Positions 17,554-28,112 of a stretch of DNA of 64,000 nt are shown piece by piece; position 1 is the stretch's first letter; every line of letters begins with the position of its first letter. The notes below the pieces were generated by a model. That model saw only the letters and a list, made by a program, of their open reading frames with translations. It had not been told where the DNA came from and made no database searches. The DNA comes from Sphingomonas cavernae (GTDB taxonomy: Bacteria; Pseudomonadota; Alphaproteobacteria; Sphingomonadales; Sphingomonadaceae): NCBI RefSeq assembly GCF_003590775.1, contig NZ_QYUM01000003.1, forward strand, positions 312,501 to 376,500, written 5' to 3'. The translations under genes and the position numbers were made by a program.

Positions 17554-18350
17554 GCTACGGCGCATTCACCGTCCTGATCCTCGCGGCGCAGCGGACGGGG
17601 CAGGAGAATCCGCTCGCGGTCGAGCACGGCGTCAGCCACAAATGCCTGGTGCCGATCTGCGGCAAGCCCCTCATCGCGCACGTGCTCGATACGCTGACGA
17701 CGATGGACGATCTGCGGCTGATCCGTATCTCGATCGAGCCCGAAGCAGTGGCGGCGCTGACGCCGCTGATTGAGAGCTATGCGCCATCGGGCGTGAAGAT
17801 CGAATTCGTTCCCTCGGCCGAAAGCATCGCGGATAGCGTGCTGATTGCGGCCGCGGGCGTCGACGGGCCCTATGTCATCACGACGGCGGACAATGTGCTG
17901 CTGACGCATTTCGCGGTGAACGAGATGCGCCGCGCCTTTGCCGAAGGTGCCGATGTGACCGCCGCGCTCGCCACCAGGGGCGGCGTGCTAGCGGCGCATC
18001 CGGAAGGACAGCGACGCTTCTACGAGTTCAGCGACGACGGCTATTCCAACTGCAATCTTTACGGGATCGCTGGGGCGAAGGGGATGAAGGCCGCCGAAAT
18101 CTTCCGCGAGGGCGGCCAGTTCGCCAAGAATCCGAAGCGGCTGATCAATGCCTTTGGCCTCTTCAACATCCTGCTGATGAAGTACAAGCTCATATCGCTG
18201 AAAGGCGCAATGAAGCGGGTTTCGCGGCGCTTCGGACTGAAATTCGACGGCGTCGTGCTCGCCGATGGCAGCCACGCGATCGACGTCGACAATGAGCGCA
18301 CCTATCGCATCGCCGAGGGCTTGCTCGCAAAAAGGCTGGGGCAGGCATAA
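17550..18350 (+). CDS. Nucleotidyltransferase-like protein (MobA-like NTP transferase fold)
   Basis: 266 residues from TTG 17550, which overlaps the stop of ATP-grasp B (TTGA). Seen: N-terminal FTVLILAAQRTGQ, then CLVPICGKPLIAHVLDTL, matching the fold in which a Gly-rich loop binds NTP and a Lys lies before GKP; and a metal-binding Asp in ITTADNVLLT. The usual LxAGxGxRM loop is altered (LAAQRTGQ), so activity is likely but less certain. Such enzymes make CDP-, UDP- or GDP-activated groups. The gene context suggests activation of a head group made by the ATP-grasp and PLP enzymes (inference). Confidence 0.68.
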   Translation: MSYGAFTVLILAAQRTGQENPLAVEHGVSHKCLVPICGKPLIAHVLDTLTTMDDLRLIRISIEPEAVAALTPLIESYAPSGVKIEFVPSAESIADSVLIAAAGVDGPYVITTADNVLLTHFAVNEMRRAFAEGADVTAALATRGGVLAAHPEGQRRFYEFSDDGYSNCNLYGIAGAKGMKAAEIFREGGQFAKNPKRLINAFGLFNILLMKYKLISLKGAMKRVSRRFGLKFDGVVLADGSHAIDVDNERTYRIAEGLLAKRLGQA

Positions 18351-18419
18351 GGGTCTTTCATCCTTTGCCCCGATTGACTATCGGCTGTCCGCAATTGTGA
18401 CGCGAAGGACCTGAGCGAG

Positions 18420-19205
18420 ATGGCCGAATTCACGCTGCCCAAGAACAGCAAGATCAATTCAAAGGGCAAGACCAACAAGGCTCCGGCGGGCGCGACCAAC
18501 GTCAAGAGCTTCAAGGTCTATCGCTACGATCCCGACTCGGGCGAGAATCCGCGCTACGACACCTTCGAAGTCGACCTCGACACCTGCGGACCGATGGTGC
18601 TCGACGCGCTTATCAAGATGAAGAACGAGCAGGATCCCTCGCTCACCTTCCGTCGCTCCTGCCGCGAGGGCATTTGCGGGTCGTGCTCGATGAACATCGA
18701 CGGGCGCAACACGCTCGCCTGCACGCACGCGATCGAGGACTGCAACAAGGACGTCCAGATCACCCCCTTGCCGCACATGGAAGTGATCAAGGACCTTGTC
18801 CCCGACTTCACGCATTTCTACGCGCAATATGCTTCGATCAAGCCTTGGCTGCAGACGGTTACGCCGCCGCCATCGGGCAAGGAGCGCCTGCAGAGCCCCG
18901 ACGACCGCGCCAAGCTCGACGGTCTCTACGAATGCATCCTGTGCGCCTGCTGTTCGACCTCATGCCCGAGCTATTGGTGGAACAGTGACAAGTTCCTCGG
19001 CCCCGCGATCCTGCTCCAGGCCTATCGCTGGCTGGCCGACAGCCGCGACGAGATGACGGGCGAGCGACTCGACGAGCTGGAAGATCCGTTCCGCCTCTAT
19101 CGCTGCCACACGATCATGAACTGCTCCAATGTCTGCCCCAAGGGGCTGTCGCCTGCGCGCGCGATCGCCGAGGTGAAGAAGATGGTGGTCGAACGGCAGC
19201 TTTGA
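18420..19205 (+). CDS. sdhB: Succinate dehydrogenase iron-sulfur subunit
   Basis: 261 residues. Seen: the [2Fe-2S] motif [15 protein letters not shown] with a later Cys near residue 101, the [4Fe-4S] motif [11 protein letters not shown] near 172, and the third set [14 protein letters not shown] near 228. It carries electrons from SdhA to the membrane anchor. It is not in the sdhCDA operon but about 9.9 kb downstream behind unrelated genes, so its dosage must be matched from another promoter, presumably within 18351-18419. Confidence 0.97.
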   Translation: MAEFTLPKNSKINSKGKTNKAPAGATNVKSFKVYRYDPDSGENPRYDTFEVDLDTCGPMVLDALIKMKNEQDPSLTFRRSCREGICGSCSMNIDGRNTLACTHAIEDCNKDVQITPLPHMEVIKDLVPDFTHFYAQYASIKPWLQTVTPPPSGKERLQSPDDRAKLDGLYECILCACCSTSCPSYWWNSDKFLGPAILLQAYRWLADSRDEMTGERLDELEDPFRLYRCHTIMNCSNVCPKGLSPARAIAEVKKMVVERQL

Positions 19206-19234
19206 TCCGGTTGGCCCCAATTTCTTCCTTTGCC

Positions 19235-19327
19235 GTCATCCCAGCGAAAGCTGGGATCCAGACAATGTTGGAGAAGGTCAGAGAGGGTTGCGGGCATTGC
19301 TTGGATCCCAGCTTTCGCTGGGATGAC
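19235..19327. repeat. Paired-hairpin repeat, family C
   Basis: Left hairpin ATCCCAGC/GCTGGGAT with GAAA loop (19238-19257) and right hairpin with the same arms around TTTC (19305-19324), so the right half is an exact inverse of the left. Both are extended by GTC/GAC. About 47 bp of unrelated DNA lies between. It sits between sdhB and the thioesterase gene. Confidence 0.88.
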
Positions 19328-19341
19328 GTAAAAGGGGTAGC

Positions 19342-19791
19342 ATGAGCGCACCCGCCTTCATCCACGAACCCGACCCCGACAATCCGGGCTGGCTGATCTG
19401 GCAGTTAAGCGATCCGACCCGCTTCAACGCAACGCTCGGCAAGCTCCTCGTGCGACTGGAACCTGATGGGCAGGCGCGCGTGCGCATGTTCCCCGAACGC
19501 CCGCATTCCAATCTCGCCAACAATGTCCATGGCGGCGTGACGCTTGCGTTCATCGACGTGTCGCTGTTCGCGGCCTCGCGCATGTTCGGGCTGATCGAGG
19601 CTGCGAGCGCGGTAACGCTCGACCTGTCCACCCAGTTCATGGGTGCCGGGCGCGTCGGTGAGCCCCTCGATGCCACGGTCGAGCTGCTGCGCGAGACGGG
19701 GCGGCTGCTGTTCCTGCGCGGACTCGTTGTTCAGGGCGACGAGCGGATTGCGAGCTTTGCGGGGACGATCCGCAAGTCGGTCAGAAGATGA
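19342..19791 (+). CDS. PaaI-type hotdog thioesterase
   Basis: 149 residues with a single hotdog fold. Seen: NVHGGVTLAFIDV, the HGG-x-x-x-x-x-x-D pattern around the long helix that carries the catalytic acid in PaaI-like acyl-CoA thioesterases, and a core strand VTLDLSTQFMGAG. Substrate is probably an acyl- or aryl-CoA but cannot be told. The ATG at 19342 has GGGG upstream. The last codons overlap the zapE start (ATGA). Confidence 0.82.
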   Translation: MSAPAFIHEPDPDNPGWLIWQLSDPTRFNATLGKLLVRLEPDGQARVRMFPERPHSNLANNVHGGVTLAFIDVSLFAASRMFGLIEAASAVTLDLSTQFMGAGRVGEPLDATVELLRETGRLLFLRGLVVQGDERIASFAGTIRKSVRR

Positions 19792-20930
19792 TCACCGTCC
19801 TTCAGAAATATGAGGCGCTGCTGCGCGCGGGCGAGCTTCGCGAGGATTCCGAGCAGCGCACGGTCGCCGAACGGCTGGATCATCTCCAGCAGGTGCTGCA
19901 GGCCGCGCCGCGCAAGGGGTCTATACTGTGGCGGTTGGCGCGCTCCAAGCCCGAGGTTCCGCGCGGCCTTTATATCTGGGGAGGGGTCGGGCGCGGCAAG
20001 TCCATGCTGATGGACCTGTTCTTTTCGTGCCTCGACATCAAGCGCAAGCGCCGCGTTCATTTTCACGAGTTCATGATGGAGGTCCATGACCGGCTGCGCG
20101 TCGAGCGCCAGAAGGAGGCGGGCGACCCGATCCCGCCCGTGGCCGAGGCGATCGCGGGCGAGGCGCGGCTGCTCGCGTTCGACGAGATGGTGGTCAACAA
20201 CAGCGCAGACGCCATGATCCTGTCTCGACTGTTCACCGCATTGCTCGAACAGGGCGTCACGGTGGTCACCACCTCGAACCGGCCGCCGCGCGATCTCTAC
20301 AAGGACGGGCTCAACCGCGAGCATTTCCTGCCCTTTATCGACCTGATCGAAGAGCGGCTCGACGTGCTGACGCTCAACGGCCCGGTCGATTACCGGCTCG
20401 AGCGGCTGGGGGGATGCGACACCTGGTATGTTCCTGCCGATCCTGTGGCCACGGTCGCGCTTAGAAGCGCATTCTTCCGACTGACAGATTATCCACCCGA
20501 GGACGCCGCGCATGTGCCGAGCGAGGATATTCCGGTGCCCGGCGGTCGTACGATGCACGTACCCAAGAGCCTGAAGGGGGTCGCCGTCTTCTCGTTCCGG
20601 CGGCTCTGCACAGGCGCGCGCGGGGCCGCCGATTATCTGGCGATCGCGCGGCGCTTCCACACCGTGTTCATCGTCGGCATACCCAGGCTGGGCCCGGAGA
20701 ACCGCAACGAGGCGGCGCGCTTCGTGACGCTGATCGACGCGCTCTACGAATATAAGGTCAAGCTGCTTGCCAGCGCCGCGGCGGAGCCTGCGGAGCTCTA
20801 TACGGAGGGTGACGGAAGGTTCGAGTTCGAACGTACGGTGAGCCGGCTGATGGAAATGCAGTCCGACGAATATCTCGCACTCGGCCATGGCGAAAACGGA
20901 TCCGCGCTCAACATCATCCGCGCATCCTGA
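19788..20930 (+). CDS. zapE: Cell division ATPase ZapE (AFG1 family)
   Basis: 380 residues. Seen: Walker A GGVGRGKS at residues 65-72, Walker B LLAFDE near 130, sensor-like TTSNRPP near 165, and the family feature RRVHFHEFMMEVH after Walker A. ZapE/AFG1 proteins are AAA-type ATPases linked to Z-ring stability and, in mitochondria, to turnover of respiratory subunits. Its position next to sdhB and mdh is of interest in the latter light, but that is only context. It overlaps the thioesterase by 4 bp. Confidence 0.92.
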   Translation: MITVLQKYEALLRAGELREDSEQRTVAERLDHLQQVLQAAPRKGSILWRLARSKPEVPRGLYIWGGVGRGKSMLMDLFFSCLDIKRKRRVHFHEFMMEVHDRLRVERQKEAGDPIPPVAEAIAGEARLLAFDEMVVNNSADAMILSRLFTALLEQGVTVVTTSNRPPRDLYKDGLNREHFLPFIDLIEERLDVLTLNGPVDYRLERLGGCDTWYVPADPVATVALRSAFFRLTDYPPEDAAHVPSEDIPVPGGRTMHVPKSLKGVAVFSFRRLCTGARGAADYLAIARRFHTVFIVGIPRLGPENRNEAARFVTLIDALYEYKVKLLASAAAEPAELYTEGDGRFEFERTVSRLMEMQSDEYLALGHGENGSALNIIRAS

Positions 20931-20950
20931 GCTTTAGGGGGCCACCGCTT

Positions 20951-21094
20951 ACCGTTCGGGCTGAGCCTGTCGAAGCCTTCCAATTTCTCCGCGTCTCCGC
21001 GTCTCCGCGCGGGAAAAGAGATGTTCGCGCGAAGACGCGGAGGCGCGAAGAAGAAACGGGAAGGAATGGGCTTAGACAGGCTCTGCCCCAACGG
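20951..21094. repeat. Paired repeat, family D (decayed)
   Basis: The left half has the core TTCGGGCTGAGCCTGTCGAA (20953-20972), and the right half (about 21067-21094) is a weak inverse copy. Between them, TCTCCGCG repeats (20986-21008) face an inverted CGCGGAG stretch (21034-21046). Better copies of family D are at 30679-30764 and 40168-40259. Confidence 0.7.
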
Positions 21095-21225
21095 GGATGG
21101 ACGCGCCCGACATCGCCGGTGGCGAAGCGCTCGTGTTGCAGGGGCTGGAACAATTGCGTGCTATATGGGTATTGTGCGCTTGGAAGGGTTACTCGCATGG
21201 TGGTCTTCGCGCTGCCTTGAGTGTT

Positions 21226-21244
21226 ATTGCAATTCATTCGCAAT
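21226..21244 (+). promoter_or_regulatory. Possible Fur-type operator
   Basis: ATTGCAATTCATTCGCAAT is an imperfect 19-bp palindrome resembling Fur sites of alphaproteobacteria (with repeats of the GCAAT/ATTGC type). It is 134 bp before mdh. Weak evidence. Confidence 0.25.
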
Positions 21245-21305
21245 CGCAAAGATTTTCGGCGATGCGAGCTTTTCCGCGGTTGCTCTATTAACTTTATGGG
21301 CCTAA

Positions 21306-22340
<1,035 letters not shown>

Positions 22341-22412
22341 TACCCCGGCGAAGGCCGGGGTCCAGTTCGATGCATGGAACTGGATACCGGCCTTCGCCGG
22401 TATACTGGAAGG
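22341..22412. repeat. Paired-hairpin repeat, family B, left of GIY-YIG gene
   Basis: Starts directly after the mdh stop. First hairpin CCCCGGC/GCCGGGG with GAAG loop (22343-22360). Second hairpin ATACCGGC/GCCGGTAT with CTTC loop (22384-22403), inverted relative to the first. Short GTCCAGTT and AACTGGAT arms extend the symmetry. Confidence 0.88.
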
Positions 22413-22421
22413 CCGACGTCC

Positions 22422-22712
22422 ATGAACAAACGCGGTTTCGTTTACATCATGGCGAGCAAGCGAAACGGGACATTGTACATCGGGGTTACGAGCGATCTGG
22501 TGAAGCGGGTGTGGGAGCACAGAAACGGCCGGATTGAAGGTTTCACCAAGAAATACGGCTGCAAGATTCTGGTTTGGTATCAGGTGTTCGAAACGATCGA
22601 AGCTGCGCGGGGCCGGGAATTGCAGATGAAAGAATGGCGGCGAAACTGGAAGCTGCGTGAAATCGAGGCGATGAATTCGGATTGGAACGATCTGTATCCG
22701 TCGTTGATCTGA
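22422..22712 (+). CDS. Small GIY-YIG nuclease-domain protein inside a repeat cassette
   Basis: 96 residues from ATG 22422, a whole single GIY-YIG domain. Seen: FVYIMAS (GIY position), [18 protein letters not shown] (YIG, then the catalytic Arg and a His), and the late Glu region [13 protein letters not shown]. This short stand-alone type (UPF0213/YhbQ-like) has poorly known function; homologues act on DNA as nicking or homing nucleases in larger proteins. It lies between inverted family B hairpins and inside the TCA operon. It is closely related to the gene at 28113. Confidence 0.85.
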   Translation: MNKRGFVYIMASKRNGTLYIGVTSDLVKRVWEHRNGRIEGFTKKYGCKILVWYQVFETIEAARGRELQMKEWRRNWKLREIEAMNSDWNDLYPSLI

Positions 22713-22713
22713 C

Positions 22714-22742
22714 AACTGGACTCCGGCCTTCGCCGGGGTACT
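22714..22742. repeat. Family B hairpin, right of GIY-YIG gene
   Basis: ACTGGACTCCGGC, loop CTTC, GCCGGGGTA: the inverse of the left-most hairpin at 22341, immediately after the GIY-YIG stop. The cassette is therefore closed by inverted copies at both ends. Confidence 0.85.
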
Positions 22743-22761
22743 CAAAAGGCGAAACGAGTTT

Positions 22762-23646
22762 ATGAGCATCCTCGTAAATGCGAACACCAAGGTGATCACG
22801 CAGGGCTTTACCGGCGCGCAGGGCACCTTCCACTCCGAACAGGCGATTGCATACGGCACCAAGGTTGTTGGCGGTGTGACGCCGGGCAAGGGCGGCACGA
22901 CGCATATCGGCCTGCCCGTGTTCGACACGGTCGAAGAAGCGGTGAAGAAGACCGGCGCCGATGCATCGGTGGTCTATGTTCCACCCGCATTTGCCGCAGA
23001 CTCGATCCTCGAGGCGATCGACGCCGAAGTGCCGCTGATCGTGTGCATCACCGAGGGTATTCCGGTGCTCGACATGGTCAAGGTCAAGCGCGCGCTTTCG
23101 GGCTCCAAGTCGCGGCTGATCGGCCCCAACTGCCCCGGCGTGCTGACCCCGGGTGAATGCAAGATCGGCATCATGCCCGGCGGCATCTTCAAGAAGGGTT
23201 CGGTGGGTGTTGTGTCGCGCTCGGGCACGCTTACCTATGAAGCCGTGTTCCAGACCTCCAACGAAGGCCTTGGCCAGACCACCGCGGTCGGCATCGGCGG
23301 CGATCCGGTCAACGGCACCAACTTCATCGACGTGCTCGAACTGTTCCTTGCCGACGACGCGACCGAGTCGATCATCATGATCGGCGAGATCGGCGGCTCG
23401 GCCGAAGAGGAAGCCGCGCAGTTCCTCAAGGACGAAGCCAAGCGCGGCCGCAAGAAGCCGATGGTTGGCTTCATCGCGGGCCGCACCGCGCCTCCGGGGC
23501 GTCGCATGGGCCACGCCGGCGCGATCGTCTCGGGCGGCCAGGGCGGCGCCGAGGACAAGATCGCAGCGATGGAAGCCGCGGGCATCCGCGTCTCTCCCAG
23601 CCCCTCCGAACTCGGCACCACGCTGGTCGAGGTTCTGAAGGGCTGA
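22762..23646 (+). CDS. sucD: Succinyl-CoA synthetase alpha subunit
   Basis: 294 residues. Seen: CoA-binding N-terminus [30 protein letters not shown], and [13 protein letters not shown] with the His that becomes phosphorylated. It forms succinate plus ATP/GTP from succinyl-CoA with SucC. The beta subunit gene is not in the window, although the two are normally adjacent. It belongs to the mdh-lpd block. Confidence 0.96.
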   Translation: MSILVNANTKVITQGFTGAQGTFHSEQAIAYGTKVVGGVTPGKGGTTHIGLPVFDTVEEAVKKTGADASVVYVPPAFAADSILEAIDAEVPLIVCITEGIPVLDMVKVKRALSGSKSRLIGPNCPGVLTPGECKIGIMPGGIFKKGSVGVVSRSGTLTYEAVFQTSNEGLGQTTAVGIGGDPVNGTNFIDVLELFLADDATESIIMIGEIGGSAEEEAAQFLKDEAKRGRKKPMVGFIAGRTAPPGRRMGHAGAIVSGGQGGAEDKIAAMEAAGIRVSPSPSELGTTLVEVLKG

Positions 23647-23654
23647 GGCAAATA

Positions 23655-23841
23655 CCTCGCCCCTGGAAAGGGGAGAGGATACTGAAGCTTGGCGGCTTGC
23701 CGCCTAGCAAAAGTTGGTGAGGGGTTGAGCGAGGCGCAGCCTCGCGTGATTGCTGAGCAATCACTCACCCCTCACCCAGCTTCGACTAGCCCCAGCCTGC
23801 TGGGGCAAGTCTGCGCAACCCTCTCCCCTCAAGGGGCGAGG
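23655..23841. repeat. Paired repeat, family F
   Basis: Left arm CCTCGCCCCTGGAAAGGGGA (23655-23674, continuing GAGG) and right arm CTCTCCCCTCAAGGGGCGAG (23821-23840) are inverse copies with a 140-bp interior that holds smaller palindromes (TTGGCGGCTTGCCGCC type; GATTGCTGAGCAATC; CCCCAGCCTGCTGGGG). It fills the sucD-sucA gap and ends within 15 bp of the sucA start, so it is in the sucA leader. Confidence 0.8.
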
Positions 23842-23855
23842 GATGGAGAATGAAA

Positions 23856-26777
23856 ATGGGTTACGAAGGCCAGGATTTCGACGACATCGCGGGTGTGAGC
23901 CCGGGCTTTGTCGAGGGGCTTTACCGCGTCTACCAGGCGCAGCCGGACAAGGTCGAGCCCGCGTGGCGCGCCTGGTTCGAGGGACTGGACAACGCTGTCG
24001 CAGGGCCGAGCTGGGCGAAGAGCAACTGGCCCCTGCGCGACACCGACGCGCTGACGGCTGCGCTCGACCCGATGCAGATGCAGGTCGAGGCGAAGCCCGA
24101 CGCGAAGAAGGCTGCTGCACCCGCACCGGTGGCGCTGGCCGGCGACGTCGCCTCGGCAGCCGCCGACGCGATCCGCGCGCAGATGCTCATCCGCACCTAT
24201 CGCGTGCGCGGGCATCTGGCCGCCAATCTCGATCCGCTGGGCCTGACCCAGCGCGAACTGCCTGCCGACCTGACCCCTGAATATCACGGCTTCTCAGCCG
24301 CCGATCTTGACCGGCCCGTCTATCTGGGCGGCACGCTTGGCCTCGAAAAGGCGACCGTTCGCGAAATCGTCGACATCCTGCGCGCCAACTACTGCGGTAA
24401 TGTCGGCCTCGAATACATGCACATCGCCGATGTCGAGGAGCGCCGCTTCCTGCAGGACCGCATGGAGGGCAAGGACAAGGTCATCGAGTTCACCCCCGAG
24501 GGCAAGCGCGCCATTCTGGCGGCAGTGATCCGCGGCGAGCAGTACGAGAAATTCCTCGGCAAGAAATATGTCGGCACCAAGCGCTTCGGCCTTGATGGCG
24601 GCGAGTCGATGATCCCCGCGCTCGAGGCGGTGATCAAATATGGCGGCCAGATGGGCGTGCGCGAGATCTGCTACGGCATGGCGCACCGCGGGCGCCTGAA
24701 CGTGCTCGCCAATGTGATGGCCAAGCCCTATCGCGTCATCTTCCACGAATTCTCGGGCGGCTCGGCCAATCCCGACGATGTCGGCGGCTCGGGCGACGTG
24801 AAATACCATCTCGGCACCTCAACCGACCGCGAGTTCGACAACATCAACGTCCATATGTCGCTGGTGCCCAACCCCTCGCACCTCGAGGCGGTCGACCCCG
24901 TGGTGCTCGGCAAGGTTCGTGCCCAACAGACCTTCTATGACGATCTCGAGGAGCATGATCAGGTGCTTCCCGTGCTCATCCACGGCGATGCCGCGTTCGC
25001 GGGGCAGGGCATTGTCTGGGAGACTTTGGGCTTCCAGGGCATCCGCGGCTATGCGACGGGCGGTTGCATCCACTTCATCATCAACAACCAGATCGGTTTC
25101 ACGACGAGCCCGCAATTCGCGCGCAACTCGCCCTATCCCTCGGACGTCGCCAAGGGCGTTCAGGCGCCGATCTTCCACGTCAACGGCGACGATCCCGAGG
25201 CGGTGACCTTCGCGTGCAAGATGGCGATCGAATTCCGCCAGAAGTTCGACAAGGACATCGTGATCGACATGTGGTGCTATCGCCGCTTCGGTCACAATGA
25301 GGGCGACGAACCGAGCTTTACGCAGCCGCTGATGTACGCCGCGATCAGGCAGCATCCCGGTGTCAGCAAGATCTATGGCGACCGGCTGATTGGCGAGAAG
25401 ATGGTCGACCAGACTTGGATCGACGACAACACCAAGGGCTATGTCGACCTGCTCGAGGACGAGTTTTCGGCGGCCAAGGGCTACAAGCCCAACAAGGCCG
25501 ACTGGTTCGCCGGTCGCTGGTCGGGCCTCAGTCTGCCCGCCGACCGTGACATCACAAACCGCGCGATCGAGACCGGCGTCGAGAAGAAGCTGTTCGACAG
25601 CATCGGCCGTACGCTGACCGAGGTTCCCGAGGGGCTCAACATCCACAAGACGCTGGCGCGCGTGATCGACGCCAAGCGCGAGATGTTTCGTTCGGGCGAG
25701 GGCTTCGACTGGGCGACGGGCGAGGCGCTGGCCTATGGCACGCTGCTTTCCGAGGGCTTCAGCGTCCGTCTTTCGGGTCAGGACTCAGGGCGCGGTACCT
25801 TCAGCCAGCGTCACGCGGTCTGGGTCGATCAGACCACCGAGGCGCGCTACGTGCCGCTTTCGCAGGTTCCGCACGGCCGGTTCGACGTGCTCGACAGCCC
25901 GCTCTCCGAATTCGGCGTGCTTGGCTTCGAATATGGCTATGCCATGGCCGATCCCAAGTCGCTGGTGCTCTGGGAAGGGCAGTTCGGCGACTTCGCCAAT
26001 GGTGCGCAGGTGATCATCGACCAGTTTATCGCCGCGGGCGAGGCCAAGTGGCTGCGCGCCAACGGCCTCGTGATGCTGCTGCCGCACGGCTATGAGGGGC
26101 AGGGCCCCGAGCACAGCTCGGCGCGCCTCGAACGCTACCTCCAGCTCTGTGCGGGCGACAATATGCAGGTGTGCAACATCACCACGCCGGCCAATTATTA
26201 TCACGTGCTGCGCCGGCAGATGCACCGCACCTTCCGCAAGCCGCTGATCATCATGACGCCCAAGTCGTTGCTGCGGCACAAGCTGGCGGTGTCGAAGACC
26301 GAGGATTTCCTCGGCGACAGCCACTTCAACCGCATCGTCTCGGATACCAATCCGGCGGCCGACAAGGATACGAAGCGGCTGGTGCTGTGCTCGGGCAAGG
26401 TCGCCTATGACCTGATCGAGGCGCGCGACGCTGCGGGTGACAGGAACACGCAGATCGTCCGGATCGAGCAGCTCTATCCTTTCCCCGGCGAGCAGCTCAC
26501 CACTCGCCTGAAGCGCATGACCAACCTCGAAGAGGTCGTGTGGTGTCAGGAAGAGCCGAAGAACAACGGTGCGTGGTTCCTCGTCGAACCTTATGTCGAG
26601 CAATGCCTTGCCGATGCGGGCCGTGCGCCGATGCGCGCACGCTATGCGGGACGTGCGGGCTCGGCCTCACCCGCCACGGGCTTTGCCTCGCGTCACCTGA
26701 TCGAACAGGGCGCGCTCATCGCCGATGCACTCGGACATAATGTCCGCGAAGAAGTTCGCCGCCAGAAGAAGGGTTGA
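23856..26777 (+). CDS. sucA: 2-oxoglutarate dehydrogenase E1 component
   Basis: 973 residues from ATG 23856. I prefer this to the ATG at 23850 because GGAG (23845-23848) is then 7 bp away instead of 1. Seen: N-terminal [18 protein letters not shown], a family E1 start; [41 protein letters not shown]; and the C-terminal transketolase-like half with SQRHAVW and EQLYPFP. It decarboxylates 2-oxoglutarate using thiamine diphosphate and loads the succinyl group on SucB. Confidence 0.96.
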   Translation: MGYEGQDFDDIAGVSPGFVEGLYRVYQAQPDKVEPAWRAWFEGLDNAVAGPSWAKSNWPLRDTDALTAALDPMQMQVEAKPDAKKAAAPAPVALAGDVASAAADAIRAQMLIRTYRVRGHLAANLDPLGLTQRELPADLTPEYHGFSAADLDRPVYLGGTLGLEKATVREIVDILRANYCGNVGLEYMHIADVEERRFLQDRMEGKDKVIEFTPEGKRAILAAVIRGEQYEKFLGKKYVGTKRFGLDGGESMIPALEAVIKYGGQMGVREICYGMAHRGRLNVLANVMAKPYRVIFHEFSGGSANPDDVGGSGDVKYHLGTSTDREFDNINVHMSLVPNPSHLEAVDPVVLGKVRAQQTFYDDLEEHDQVLPVLIHGDAAFAGQGIVWETLGFQGIRGYATGGCIHFIINNQIGFTTSPQFARNSPYPSDVAKGVQAPIFHVNGDDPEAVTFACKMAIEFRQKFDKDIVIDMWCYRRFGHNEGDEPSFTQPLMYAAIRQHPGVSKIYGDRLIGEKMVDQTWIDDNTKGYVDLLEDEFSAAKGYKPNKADWFAGRWSGLSLPADRDITNRAIETGVEKKLFDSIGRTLTEVPEGLNIHKTLARVIDAKREMFRSGEGFDWATGEALAYGTLLSEGFSVRLSGQDSGRGTFSQRHAVWVDQTTEARYVPLSQVPHGRFDVLDSPLSEFGVLGFEYGYAMADPKSLVLWEGQFGDFANGAQVIIDQFIAAGEAKWLRANGLVMLLPHGYEGQGPEHSSARLERYLQLCAGDNMQVCNITTPANYYHVLRRQMHRTFRKPLIIMTPKSLLRHKLAVSKTEDFLGDSHFNRIVSDTNPAADKDTKRLVLCSGKVAYDLIEARDAAGDRNTQIVRIEQLYPFPGEQLTTRLKRMTNLEEVVWCQEEPKNNGAWFLVEPYVEQCLADAGRAPMRARYAGRAGSASPATGFASRHLIEQGALIADALGHNVREEVRRQKKG

Positions 26778-26785
26778 AAACAATC

Positions 26786-28024
26786 ATGGCAACCGAAGTC
26801 AAAGTCCCCGTCCTGGGCGAATCGATCACCGAAGCCACCGTTGGCGAATGGCTCAAGAAGCCGGGTGACGCCGTCGCCGTCGACGAGCCCATTGCCAGTC
26901 TCGAGACCGACAAGGTCGCGGTCGAGGTGCCATCCCCCGTCGCGGGCGTGATGGGCGAACAGGTCGTGAAGCCGGGCGACACCGTTCAGGTCGGCGCGCT
27001 GATCGCGATCATCGAGGAAGGCGGCGCGGCCGCCGCTGCTCCCAAGGCCGCGGCGCCCGAGCCTGCCAGGGCCGAGGCTGCGGCGCCCGCACCCAAGGTG
27101 GAGGCGCCTGCCGCTGCGCCCGCGAACGACGACCACATCATGACGCTTTCGCCCGCGGTCCGTCGCCTCGTCCTCGAGCATGGCCTTGATCCGAGCGCGA
27201 TCAAGGGCACCGGTCGCGACGGCCGGCTTACGAAGGAAGACGTGCTCGCGGCGGCCGAGGGGCACAAGGCCGAAACGCCAGCAGCGGCGCCCGCCGCGGC
27301 TACGGTGCTGGCGCCCGTCGGCGCCCGCAAGGAAGAGCGCGTCCGCATGACGCGCCTGCGTCAGACGATCGCCAAGCGGCTCAAGGACGCGCAGGACACC
27401 GCCGCGATCCTCACCACTTTCAACGATGTCGACATGACTGCGGTCATGGAAGCGCGCGCGAAATACAAGGATCTCTTCGAGAAAAAGCACGGCGTGCGGC
27501 TGGGCTTCATGGGCTTCTTCGTGAAGGCCGCGGTGATGGCGCTCAAGGACATGCCCGCGGTCAACGCCTCGATCGAGGGCGAGGAGATCGTCTACCACGA
27601 TTATGTCGACATCTCTGTTGCGGTCTCCGCGCCCAACGGGCTCGTCGTCCCCGTGATCCGCGATGCGCAGGACATGAGCGTCGCGACGGTCGAAAAGACG
27701 ATCGGCGACTTCGGCAAGCGCGCCAAGGACGGCACGCTCAAGATGGAAGAGATGAAGGGCGGCACTTTCACCATCTCCAATGGCGGCGTGTTCGGCTCGC
27801 TGCTCTCGACCCCGATCATCAATCCGCCGCAGTCGGCGGTGCTCGGGCTTCACCGCATCGACGAGCGACCCGTGGTGGTGAATGGCGAAATCGTCATCCG
27901 TCCCATGATGTATCTGGCACTCAGCTACGATCACCGTCTGATCGATGGACGCGAGGCCGTGACCTTCCTTGTCGCCTTGAAGAATGCGATCGAGGATCCG
28001 ACGCGGTTGCTCATCGACCTGTAA
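26786..28024 (+). CDS. sucB: 2-oxoglutarate dehydrogenase E2 (dihydrolipoyl succinyltransferase)
   Basis: 412 residues from ATG 26786; a TTG at 26774 overlaps the sucA stop and would add four residues. Seen: lipoyl domain with [12 protein letters not shown] (Lys carries lipoate), an Ala/Pro-rich linker (about 80-115), a peripheral subunit-binding segment [15 protein letters not shown], and the catalytic domain ending with [12 protein letters not shown] (His and Asp catalytic). It moves the succinyl group to CoA. Confidence 0.96.
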   Translation: MATEVKVPVLGESITEATVGEWLKKPGDAVAVDEPIASLETDKVAVEVPSPVAGVMGEQVVKPGDTVQVGALIAIIEEGGAAAAAPKAAAPEPARAEAAAPAPKVEAPAAAPANDDHIMTLSPAVRRLVLEHGLDPSAIKGTGRDGRLTKEDVLAAAEGHKAETPAAAPAAATVLAPVGARKEERVRMTRLRQTIAKRLKDAQDTAAILTTFNDVDMTAVMEARAKYKDLFEKKHGVRLGFMGFFVKAAVMALKDMPAVNASIEGEEIVYHDYVDISVAVSAPNGLVVPVIRDAQDMSVATVEKTIGDFGKRAKDGTLKMEEMKGGTFTISNGGVFGSLLSTPIINPPQSAVLGLHRIDERPVVVNGEIVIRPMMYLALSYDHRLIDGREAVTFLVALKNAIEDPTRLLIDL

Positions 28025-28048
28025 ATATTATCCTGTGCAATCTTGACC

Positions 28049-28075
28049 GTGCTCCTGCGAAAGCAGGAGCCCATG
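28049..28075. repeat. Family A hairpin, left of second GIY-YIG gene
   Basis: GCTCCTGC, GAAA, GCAGGAGC (28051-28070), identical to the first hairpin at 1098-1117 including the flanks GT and CCCAT. It lies 25 bp after sucB. Confidence 0.88.
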
Positions 28076-28112
28076 CTGGAGAACGGACACGAAGGCTGGT
28101 TTTGTCTATCTG

